Source: Solirubrobacter sp035555675 (GTDB lineage Bacteria > Actinomycetota > Thermoleophilia > Solirubrobacterales > Solirubrobacteraceae). Taken from it: a DNA stretch of 16,903 bases. The DNA lies in NCBI GenBank assembly GCA_035555675.1, contig DATMGH010000097.1, positions 1 through 16,903 of the forward strand, read 5' to 3'. A program made the position numbers and the translations under genes. A model generated the notes under the pieces. It did not search any database. It was given only the letters and a program-made list of their open reading frames with translations, and was not told the DNA's origin. Shown here in pieces: positions 1-5,797 of this stretch (position 1 is the first letter of the stretch; the number at the start of each line of letters is the position of its first letter).

Positions 1-645
1 CGAGCCGGCCGCTTCGGGCACGTAGAACGCGCGGTTGAACGGCTCGCCCTCGGGCGTCAGCAGGCCGTAGCGCTCGGCGTCGTAGCGCGCGGCCTTCGCC
101 TCGCGGCGGGCACGATCGCCGAGCAGTAGGTCGAGGTGATAGACGGGCAGCTCGTCGAGGAAGCGGATCGGCGGGTCGGCGTCGGCCAGCGCGTGCTTGC
201 GCGCGGCGAACGTCAACCCGGCGTCGTTGCGCAGCAGCCGCAGACGGCGGTCGGAGTCCCAGGGCTCGGTCGCCAGCCGTGAAGCGGCGTCCGGCCACGT
301 CCAGTGGATCGGCAGCGAGTACTGGCGCACGCGACGGTCGGCGACGAGCTCCGGGAGCGCGTCGGCCAGCGCCGCGGAGGGCAGCTCGTCGCCGTCCAGG
401 ATCAGCACCCAGTCCCCGGTCGCGAGGCTCGCGAGCCACGGCCAGTGGCGGTTCGCGCCCGCGTGCTCGTAGCGCACGAGCACGTCGGCGACGTCCGCGT
501 AGTAGGCCAAGTCGTCGCCGCCGACGCGCGCGTCGGCGGCGATCACGATCTCGCCGGCCACGTCGCGCAGCGCGCTCAGGGCGGCGGCGACGAGCGGCCC
601 CGGATGCGCGGTTGGACACAGGACCGAGAGCACGGGTCGCGGCAC
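1..645 (-). CDS. Family 2 glycosyltransferase, 3' end cut by the window edge
   Basis: The minus strand stays open from a GTG at 645 to the left edge, giving 215 codons with no stop. The product starts MPRPVLSVLCPTAHPG, a typical beta-strand opening of a GT-A glycosyltransferase. The segment around residues 81-87 ends in LDGDE, the acidic DxD-like motif that binds the metal and nucleotide sugar in family 2 enzymes. Farther on are a Trp-rich stretch, RRLRLLRN (an arginine-rich strand seen in this family) and YHLDLLLGDRARREAKAARY from about residue 169, a tail common in bacterial GT2 proteins. It probably transfers a sugar to a surface polymer or secondary product in the cytoplasm; donor and acceptor cannot be told. 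It is divergent from the methyltransferase at 680, with 34 bases between starts, so the two may serve one glycoconjugate locus. The exact start is less certain than the family. Confidence 0.85.
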   Translation of the reverse strand, partial: MPRPVLSVLCPTAHPGPLVAAALSALRDVAGEIVIAADARVGGDDLAYYADVADVLVRYEHAGANRHWPWLASLATGDWVLILDGDELPSAALADALPELVADRRVRQYSLPIHWTWPDAASRLATEPWDSDRRLRLLRNDAGLTFAARKHALADADPPIRFLDELPVYHLDLLLGDRARREAKAARYDAERYGLLTPEGEPFNRAFYVPEAAGS

Positions 646-653
646 GGCGCGCA

Positions 654-659
654 GGGATA
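654..659 (-). promoter_or_regulatory. Possible -10 box for the glycosyltransferase (leaderless spacing)
   Basis: On the minus strand TATCCC lies 8 bases before the GTG at 645. The spacing matches the other leaderless promoters in this window, but the last base of the TANNNT consensus is C and no -35 box is visible. Weak call. Confidence 0.3.
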
Positions 660-666
660 GCAGACG

Positions 667-672
667 TAGACT
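667..672 (+). promoter_or_regulatory. Leaderless -10 box TAGACT before the methyltransferase
   Basis: TAGACT fits the actinobacterial -10 consensus TANNNT and ends 7 bases before the ATG at 680. Transcription would then begin at or next to the start codon. No Shine-Dalgarno sequence lies between. The same hexamer occurs before the cupin gene at 3725-3730. Confidence 0.6.
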
Positions 673-679
673 GGGGCCG

Positions 680-1312
680 ATGTTCCGACGCAAGGCGATC
701 ACCGAGCACCAGGTGCCGGACGTGTTGAACGTGCCCGCGGCCAACGAGGCGACGATCGACCTGGTCCGCCGGTCGGGCGCCCGCGTGGTCGCCGAGATCG
801 GCATCTATCAGGGTGCGACCTCAGAAGGGCTCGCGCGCCTGCTCGCCGAGCGCGACGGCGAGCTGCACCTGTTCGACTTCCAGGACCGCGTGGACGAGGT
901 CGCCGGCCGGCTGTCCGGTCCCGGGTTCTGCCGGGTCGTGGCGCACGGCAATTCGCGCAAGGTCATGGATTCGTACAACTGGGCGCTGGGGCAGCTGCTG
1001 ACGCAGCCCGACCCGCCGCGCTTTGACTACGTGTTCATCGACGGCGCGCACCTCTGGGGCATCGACGCGCTGACGTTCTTCCTCGCGGACCGGCTCCTGA
1101 AGGTCGGCGGGCACATGGACTTCGACGACTACGACTGGTCGCTGGCTCGTTCGGCGACGATGAACCCGGATGTGCTGCCGGCGACCGCCGCGCTCCACAC
1201 GCCCGAGCAGATCGAGGCGCCGCAGGTCGCGATGGTGGTCGACGTGCTCGTCCGGACCGATCCGCGCTACGTCGAGGTGCTCGCCGACAAGGCGTTTCGC
1301 AAAGTGGCCTGA
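680..1312 (+). CDS. Class I SAM-dependent methyltransferase (Methyltransf_24-like)
   Basis: This is a 210-residue protein with a Rossmann-type SAM-binding fold. Motif I is seen as VVAEIGIYQGATSEGL at about residues 36-51 (acidic residue, then G-x-x-x-G). An acidic strand LHLFDF (about 62-67) would hold the ribose of SAM. YVFIDGAH (117-124) and GGHMDFDDYDW (143-153) match the family in which the catalytic or metal-binding acids follow a class-typical IDGxH motif. There is no signal peptide or membrane segment, so it acts in the cytoplasm. The substrate is unknown; related proteins often modify sugars or small molecules next to glycosyltransferases, and here a family 2 glycosyltransferase is divergent from it. 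The ATG was chosen because it follows a TAGACT -10 box by 7 bases and begins the conserved region without excess sequence. Confidence 0.85.
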   Translation: MFRRKAITEHQVPDVLNVPAANEATIDLVRRSGARVVAEIGIYQGATSEGLARLLAERDGELHLFDFQDRVDEVAGRLSGPGFCRVVAHGNSRKVMDSYNWALGQLLTQPDPPRFDYVFIDGAHLWGIDALTFFLADRLLKVGGHMDFDDYDWSLARSATMNPDVLPATAALHTPEQIEAPQVAMVVDVLVRTDPRYVEVLADKAFRKVA

Positions 1313-1320
1313 GCGCTTGT

Positions 1321-1326
1321 CAGAAT
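1321..1326 (+). promoter_or_regulatory. Possible leaderless -10 box CAGAAT before ctaA
   Basis: CAGAAT is close to TANNNT and ends 7 bases before the ATG at 1334, the same spacing as the better -10 boxes here. It supports 1334 over the in-frame ATG at 1325, which would overlap the box. No clear -35 box is seen. Confidence 0.4.
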
Positions 1327-1333
1327 GCCTGCG

Positions 1334-2299
1334 ATGGCCCGCCGGACCACCGTCACGCCGAGCGAGTTCCGCAAGATCGCGTACCTCGCCCTCGTGGTCT
1401 CCACGCTGATCGTGTTCACGGGCGCGGCGGTGCGGCTCACGGGCTCCGGCCTCGGCTGCTCGGAGTGGCCGCGCTGCCAGGGCACGCGGCTGACGCCGGA
1501 GCTCCACACGCACGGGATCATCGAGTTCTCCAACCGCGTGATGACGTCGGTGGTGGCGATCCCCTGCCTGCTGGCGGCGATCCTGGCCTGGCGGCGGCGC
1601 CCGTTCCGGCGCGACCTGGCGCTGATCGCCGCGACGCTGCCGCTCGGCGTGCTCGGGCAGGCGGTCATGGGCGGCCTGACCGTGCTCTACGGGCTCTCGC
1701 CGGGCTGGGTGATCGGGCACTTCCTGCTCTCGATGGCGCTGCTGGTGGGCTGCGTGGCGCTGCTGTGGCGCGCGACGTACGAGCCGGGTGACCGGCCGCG
1801 GTCCCCGGACCGCTGGGCGACGTGGGGCGTGCGGGCGCTGCTGGTGCCCGGCGGGCTGACGCTCGCGCTCGGCACGGTCGCGACCGCGGCCGGACCGCAC
1901 GCGGGCGGCGAGGGGACCGGGGACATCGTCCCGCGCCTGGACTGGCGCGGCGCGGACACGCTCGACTGGGCGATCCACCAGCACGGCGCGCTGGCCACGA
2001 TCCTCGGGCTCGCGTGCGTGGGCGTGTGGTTCTTGGTGCGCGCCCGCGGGCTCGATCCGCTGGCGCAGAACTGGATGACCGCGGTCTGCGTGCTGCTGGC
2101 GTGCCAGGGCTTCGTGGGGATCGCGCAGTACTCGATGGAGCTGCCGGCGGAGATCGTCTGGGTCCACGTCGCGCTGAGCGCGCTGATGTGGATCGCGCTG
2201 CTGGTGGCGGCGGCGGCCGCGGGGCGGATCGGCCCGCCGCGGGCCGGGGTCGAGCCGTTCGTCCCGGCGCCCGAGCGCGAGCTCGCGCGCAGCGCGTGA
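1334..2299 (+). CDS. ctaA: Haem A synthase, COX15/CtaA family
   Basis: The product is 321 residues and multi-pass (about eight membrane helices expected). CtaA oxidises the haem O methyl group to the formyl of haem A for aa3-type cytochrome oxidases. Seen here: GSGLGCSEWPRC with the extracytoplasmic cysteine pair (C42, C48), then LHTHGIIEFSNR (about 57-68) with histidines and the conserved Glu64. Further histidine-bearing helices are GWVIGHFLLS, DWAIHQHGA and WVHVALSALMW, matching the four haem-ligand regions. The N in EFSNR replaces the His of Bacillus EMIHR-type sequences; as I recall, Asn here is usual in actinobacterial homologues. An in-frame ATG at 1325 is the alternative start. The last codon overlaps the epimerase start by four bases (GTGA), so the two are translationally coupled. 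No other cytochrome oxidase assembly gene is next to it in the window. Confidence 0.9.
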   Translation: MARRTTVTPSEFRKIAYLALVVSTLIVFTGAAVRLTGSGLGCSEWPRCQGTRLTPELHTHGIIEFSNRVMTSVVAIPCLLAAILAWRRRPFRRDLALIAATLPLGVLGQAVMGGLTVLYGLSPGWVIGHFLLSMALLVGCVALLWRATYEPGDRPRSPDRWATWGVRALLVPGGLTLALGTVATAAGPHAGGEGTGDIVPRLDWRGADTLDWAIHQHGALATILGLACVGVWFLVRARGLDPLAQNWMTAVCVLLACQGFVGIAQYSMELPAEIVWVHVALSALMWIALLVAAAAAGRIGPPRAGVEPFVPAPERELARSA

Positions 2300-3198
2300 A
2301 GGCGCTCGTCACCGGGGGCGCGGGCTTCATCGGCTCGCACCTGGTGGACGCGCTGCTCGACCGGGGCGACGAGGTCGCGGTCGTCGATCGGCTGCGGGTG
2401 GCGAAGTTCAATCTCAACGCCGCGATCGACCGCGGCGCGCGCGTGTGGCGCGCGGACGTGACCGAGGTGGCGGCGATGCTGGAGGTCTTCGGCGACGTGC
2501 GCCCGGACGTCGTCTACCACCTGGCGGCGCAGATCGACGTCCGCCGCTCGGTCATCGATCCCGCGCTGGACGCGCACCAGAACGTGGGGGGCACGGCGGC
2601 GGTGCTGGAGGCGGCGCGCCAGACCGGCGTGCGGCGGGTGCTCCTGGCCTCGACGGCCGGCGCCTACGGGGACCCCGCGACGATCCCGACGCCGGAGCAC
2701 ACGGCGCTGGAGCCGCTCTCGCCGTACGGCGCGTCGAAGGCGGCGGCGGAGACGTACCTGGCGCTGTTCAGCCGCCTGCACGGGATCTCCACGCTCGCGC
2801 TGCGCATGTCCAACGTCTACGGGCCGCGCCAGGACCCGCACGGCGAGGCGGGCGTGATCGCGATCTTCTGCGCCGCGGCGGCGGCGGGCCGCGAGGTCAC
2901 CGTCTTCGGCGACGGCTCGCAGACGCGCGACTTCGTCTACGTGGAGGACGTCGCGCAGGCGTTCGTCGCGGCGGGCCGCGCGGACGCCCAGGGCGCGCTG
3001 AACGTGTCCACGGGCGTCGAGACGACGCTGACCGAGCTGGCGGCGACGCTGGAGCTGCGCACCGTCACCGGGCCCGGGCGGCTGGGCGAGATCAGCCGCT
3101 CCTGCCTGGACCCCAGCGGGGCGCGGGCGCGGCTCGGCTGGCAGGCGCGCACGCCGCTGGCCGAGGGGCTGCGCCGCACGCTCGCCTGGCTCAGCTGA
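2296..3198 (+). CDS. NAD-dependent epimerase/dehydratase, UDP-glucose 4-epimerase-like
   Basis: This is a 300-residue extended short-chain dehydrogenase. It starts at a GTG whose bases overlap the ctaA stop, so the nucleotide-binding motif VTGGAGFIG sits right at the N-terminus (G7, G10, G13) as usual. DVVYHLAAQIDVRRSV (the HLAA strand with substrate-side residues), LLASTAGAYG (active-site Ser/Thr region) and PYGASKAAAE with catalytic Tyr144 and Lys148 follow. A Gly-rich FGDGSQTRDFVYVEDVAQA segment at about 202-220 is the standard NDP-sugar-binding region of GalE/RmlB-like enzymes. It most likely epimerises or dehydrates an NDP-sugar for a polysaccharide or glycolipid. It could feed the glycosyltransferase at the left edge, but it is co-transcribed with ctaA instead. 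It ends 8 bases inside the convergent carbonic anhydrase gene. The exact substrate is not readable. Confidence 0.9.
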   Translation: MKALVTGGAGFIGSHLVDALLDRGDEVAVVDRLRVAKFNLNAAIDRGARVWRADVTEVAAMLEVFGDVRPDVVYHLAAQIDVRRSVIDPALDAHQNVGGTAAVLEAARQTGVRRVLLASTAGAYGDPATIPTPEHTALEPLSPYGASKAAAETYLALFSRLHGISTLALRMSNVYGPRQDPHGEAGVIAIFCAAAAAGREVTVFGDGSQTRDFVYVEDVAQAFVAAGRADAQGALNVSTGVETTLTELAATLELRTVTGPGRLGEISRSCLDPSGARARLGWQARTPLAEGLRRTLAWLS

Positions 3199-3682
3199 CT
3201 TCGCGCAGCCGCCCCGTGTGCACGTCGTAGACGAACCCGCGCACGGAGCTCTTGTTGGGGATGAACGGGCTCGCCTGGATCCGGCCGATCGAGCTGCGCA
3301 CGTCGTCGTCGAGGTCCGTGAACGACTCGGGCGACCAGGGCGGCTTGATCCCGGTGTCGCGCTGGATGTCGGCGCGGAACGAGTCGTCGGTGAACGTCAG
3401 CATGCCGCAGTCGGTGTGGTGGATCAGCACGATCTCCTGGGTGCCGAGCAGGCGCTGGGAGATCGCGAGCGAGCGGATCTCGTCGTCGGTCACGACGCCG
3501 CCGGCGTTGCGGATCACGTGCGCGTCGCCGAGCGCGAGGCCGAGCAGGCCGTGGATGTCCAGGCGCGCGTCCATGCAGGCGACGACGGCGACCTTCTTGG
3601 CCGGGGGCAGCGGGATGCCGCCGTTGTCGAAATGGTCGGCGTACTCGCCGTTGTTGCGCAGCAGCTCGTCGGTCACGCTCAT
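3191..3682 (-). CDS. Beta-class carbonic anhydrase, Rv1284-like
   Basis: The product is 163 residues and hydrates CO2 to bicarbonate in the cytoplasm. The zinc site is plain: C36 in ACMDAR, with the D38/R40 dyad, then H89 and C92 in HHTDCGM. HVIRNAGGVVTDDEIRSLAI and GFVYDVHTGRL match the small mycobacterial enzyme Rv1284 closely in order and length (from memory of that family). The ATG at 3682 is chosen over an in-frame TTG at 3691 because TAATTT on the minus strand ends exactly 7 bases before it, the leaderless arrangement seen elsewhere here; the TTG would overlap that box. It is divergent from the cupin gene (57 bases between starts) and overlaps the end of the epimerase gene by 8 bases on the opposite strand. 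Biosynthetic bicarbonate supply is the likely role. Confidence 0.95.
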   Translation of the reverse strand: MSVTDELLRNNGEYADHFDNGGIPLPPAKKVAVVACMDARLDIHGLLGLALGDAHVIRNAGGVVTDDEIRSLAISQRLLGTQEIVLIHHTDCGMLTFTDDSFRADIQRDTGIKPPWSPESFTDLDDDVRSSIGRIQASPFIPNKSSVRGFVYDVHTGRLREVS

Positions 3683-3689
3683 GCCTCGC

Positions 3690-3695
3690 AAATTA
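3690..3695 (-). promoter_or_regulatory. Leaderless -10 box TAATTT before carbonic anhydrase
   Basis: On the minus strand TAATTT fits TANNNT and ends 7 bases before the ATG at 3682. It lies in a locally AT-richer 57-base divergent region. No good -35 hexamer is found 16-18 bases upstream. Confidence 0.6.
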
Positions 3696-3724
3696 CCTGA
3701 ATCATGGTCGGCTTACGAAGGCCG

Positions 3725-3730
3725 TAGACT
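3725..3730 (+). promoter_or_regulatory. Leaderless -10 box TAGACT before the cupin gene
   Basis: TAGACT ends 9 bases before the ATG at 3740, with no ribosome binding site between. It is identical to the box at 667-672, including the preceding CG and the G-rich tract that follows. Confidence 0.55.
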
Positions 3731-3739
3731 CGGGGCGGG

Positions 3740-4099
3740 ATGCCCGAGCTGATCGAAGGGCCCGCGCGCGTCGAGGCGGCGGGGACGAAGCCGAAGCTGA
3801 TCGACGAGTTCGTGGGCCGGGTGAACACCGGCGAGGAGCGCGTGAGCGTGGCGCGCATGCGCTCCCCCGCCGGCTGGGTGGAGCCGGGGCAGCGGCCGGA
3901 GTTCGACGAGTACACGGTCGTGCTCGACGGGGAGCTGCAGGTGGAGCACGCCGACGGCGTGCTGCCGGTCGCCGCCGGCCAGGCGGTGCTGGTGCGCGCC
4001 GGCGAGTGGGTGCGCTACTCGACGCCGTCCGGCGCCGAGTACGTCGCCGTCTGCCTGCCCGCGTTCGCGCCGGACACCGTCCATCGCGACGAGCCGTGA
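3740..4099 (+). CDS. Small single-domain cupin protein
   Basis: This is a 119-residue protein with one beta-barrel cupin domain. The middle holds a cupin motif 1-like segment, PGQRPEFDEYTVVLDGELQV (about 51-70), in which E55 and E58 take the places where metal-binding residues are usually found. Motif 2 is PVAAGQAVLVRAGEWVRYST (about 76-95), with the typical G-x-A-V-x-V-x-A-G-E-W pattern but no clear His. The usual HxH pair is not seen, so metal binding may be altered or lost. Such proteins resemble EutQ-like or sugar/small-molecule-binding cupins; no reaction can be assigned. Its stop overlaps the NAD kinase GTG start (GTGA, 4096-4099), so the two are translated as a coupled pair. Confidence 0.75.
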   Translation: MPELIEGPARVEAAGTKPKLIDEFVGRVNTGEERVSVARMRSPAGWVEPGQRPEFDEYTVVLDGELQVEHADGVLPVAAGQAVLVRAGEWVRYSTPSGAEYVAVCLPAFAPDTVHRDEP

Positions 4100-4959
4100 A
4101 GCCGGGCGCGATCGGCGTCGTCGTCCACCCGCGCCGGGACAGCCGCGAGCTGATCGAGTGCGTGGTGCGCTGGGCCGGGCGGCACGGCCGCCCCGTGCGC
4201 GGGCTGCACGAGGCGCAGGCCCTGCTCCCGCCGGCCGTGCACCTGTGCTCGGAGGAGGAGCTGGCGGTCGGCGCCGGGCTGCTGATCGGGCTCGGCGGCG
4301 ACGGCACGATCCTGCGCGCGCTCAAGCTGGCGACCGCGCAGGACGTCGCCGTGCTGGGCGTGAATCTGGGGCGGCTGGCGTTCCTGGCCGAGGTCAACCT
4401 GGACGAGCTGCCGGAGGCGCTGGACCGGATCGACCGCGACGAGCACCAGATCGAGGAGCGCGCGGCGATGACGGTCACCGGCGTCGGGCCCGGGCTGTGC
4501 GCGTTCAACGACTCCGCGCTGTCGCGGATCCCCGGCCACGGGCCGGCGGCGCTGGCGGTCGAGGTCGAGGACGAGGTGTTCGCGCGCTACACCGCGGACG
4601 CGCTGGTGATCGCGACGCCGACCGGGTCGACCGCGTACTCGTTCGCCGCCGGCGGGCCGATCGTCTCGCCGCGCCACGCCGGGCTGCTGGTGACGCCGGT
4701 CGCGCCGCACGCGGCGTTCGACCGGGCGGTGTTCCTGCACCCGTCGGAGACGCTGCGCGTGCACGTGCTCGACCGCTCGGCGCCGCTGCTGCTGGAGGCC
4801 GACGGGCAGCGCGTGGCCGAAGTCGGCGCGGGCGACTGCGTCGAGTTCGCGATCGCCCCGCGCCCCGCGCGCATCCTGCGGCTCTCGCCGCACGGGTTCT
4901 ACGAGCGCGCGCGGCGCAAGCTGCAGCTGGCGGACTCGTCCGAGCTGGCGCCGGAGTGA
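4096..4959 (+). CDS. nadK: NAD kinase
   Basis: The product is 287 residues and phosphorylates NAD to NADP in the cytoplasm. The diagnostic GGDGT motif is at 67-71 inside LIGLGGDGTILRA, followed by VLGVNLGRLAFLAEV. The NE/D motif appears as AFND (N138, D139), with Asp in the place often taken by Glu. TPTGSTAYSFAAGGPIV (from about 174) is the conserved glycine-rich second half of the active site, and VTPVAPHA follows as in other bacterial enzymes. GTG at 4096 gives an N-terminal strand IGVVVHP directly at the start, which fits the family. It is coupled to the upstream cupin by a 4-base overlap. Many actinobacteria carry nadK beside tlyA/recN; that neighbourhood is absent here, so this may be a second copy (inference). 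Confidence 0.93.
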   Translation: MKPGAIGVVVHPRRDSRELIECVVRWAGRHGRPVRGLHEAQALLPPAVHLCSEEELAVGAGLLIGLGGDGTILRALKLATAQDVAVLGVNLGRLAFLAEVNLDELPEALDRIDRDEHQIEERAAMTVTGVGPGLCAFNDSALSRIPGHGPAALAVEVEDEVFARYTADALVIATPTGSTAYSFAAGGPIVSPRHAGLLVTPVAPHAAFDRAVFLHPSETLRVHVLDRSAPLLLEADGQRVAEVGAGDCVEFAIAPRPARILRLSPHGFYERARRKLQLADSSELAPE

Positions 4960-4994
4960 GCGGCGGGGGAGCCGGCCGGCGGGGCTCGCGGTGA
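4956..4994 (+). other. Possible 12-codon coupling ORF between nadK and the next gene
   Basis: A GTG overlaps the nadK stop (GTGA at 4956-4959) and opens a 12-codon frame. Its TGA in turn overlaps the GTG at 4991 (GTGA at 4991-4994). It could hand ribosomes on to the next gene, but a frame this short in GC-rich DNA can easily be chance. Confidence 0.2.
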
Positions 4995-5797
4995 GCGCCG
5001 GCGGGCGCCGCGGCGGGTCGCGTGGCCGGGCGCGCCGCGGGCGGCCCGCGCCGGCGCCGGTCGCCGTGCAGACCGAGCACGCGCTGGCCGAGGTGATCGC
5101 CGACCCGCACCGGCCGTCGTCGCGCACGCTGTTGCTGGATGGCCGCGAGGCCGGGCAGGTCGACCTGCAGGACCCGCGCGCGCTCGCGTTCGCCTACATG
5201 CGCCGGATCGCGGACCTGATCGACGCGTTCCGCCCGCCCGGCACCGCGATCGACGTCCTGCACGTGGGCGGCGGCGCCTGCGCGCTGCCGCGCTACGTCG
5301 ACGCCACGCGGCCGCGCTCGCACCAGCTCGTCTTCGAGCTCGACCCCGGCGTGGTCGCGCTCGCCCGCGCGCACCTCGGCCTGCGCGCGTTTCCGCGCCT
5401 GCGCGTCCGCGTCGGCGACGCGGCGGACCTGATCGGGGCGTGCGAGCCGCGCTCGTTCGACCTGGTGATCGGGGACGCGTTCGACGGCCCGCACGTCCCC
5501 GCGCGGCTCTCCACCGCCGCGTTCGCCGCCCAGGTCCGGCGCGTGCTGCGGCCCGCCGGCGCGTACGCGCTCAACGTGATCGACGTCCCGCCGCTGGACG
5601 AGGCGCGCGCGCACGCCGCGCTGCTGCAGGCGGCGTTCGCGGAGGTCGCGTGGGTCGCGCCGCCGGGCGTGCTGCGCGGCCGCGCGCCCGGCAACGTCGT
5701 CCTGCTCGCGTCCGCGGTCACGCTGCCGCTCGCCGCGCTGCGGCGCGCGGCGGCGGCCGCGGTCCCCCGCGAGCAGGTCAGCGCAGCCGCACCGTGA
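4991..5797 (+). CDS. Spermidine-synthase-like SAM-binding protein
   Basis: The frame gives 268 residues. After a basic, low-complexity N-terminus the core reads like the spermine/spermidine synthase fold: TLLLDGREAGQVDL, AFAYMRRIADLIDAF, VLHVGGGACALPRYV (SAM motif I, Gly-Gly-Gly), LVFELDPGVVALAR, VRVGDAADLI and FDLVIGDAFDGPHVP. True spermidine synthases have GGGDG and a catalytic DSxDP loop. Here these are GGGAC and DAFDG, so classical aminopropyl transfer is doubtful. Homologues of this kind are common in actinobacteria, often labelled spermidine synthase with unknown substrate. Start choice is open: GTG 4991 overlaps the stop of a tiny frame; GTG 5066 (residue 26) would remove the disordered Arg/Gly stretch and begin near QTEHALAEVIAD. 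It ends in a 20-base convergent overlap with the protease gene. Confidence 0.8.
   Translation: MSAGGRRGGSRGRARRGRPAPAPVAVQTEHALAEVIADPHRPSSRTLLLDGREAGQVDLQDPRALAFAYMRRIADLIDAFRPPGTAIDVLHVGGGACALPRYVDATRPRSHQLVFELDPGVVALARAHLGLRAFPRLRVRVGDAADLIGACEPRSFDLVIGDAFDGPHVPARLSTAAFAAQVRRVLRPAGAYALNVIDVPPLDEARAHAALLQAAFAEVAWVAPPGVLRGRAPGNVVLLASAVTLPLAALRRAAAAAVPREQVSAAAP

Noticed and set aside
821..2167. A 448-codon frame on the minus strand opposite the methyltransferase and ctaA
   Set aside because: It is rich in Arg, His, Gln and Pro with no recognisable motif, typical of the antisense frame of GC-rich genes, and ctaA and the methyltransferase are convincing.
4015..5127. A minus-strand frame opposite nadK
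   Set aside because: Low-complexity Arg/Gln/Ala composition; nadK carries all diagnostic motifs on the other strand.
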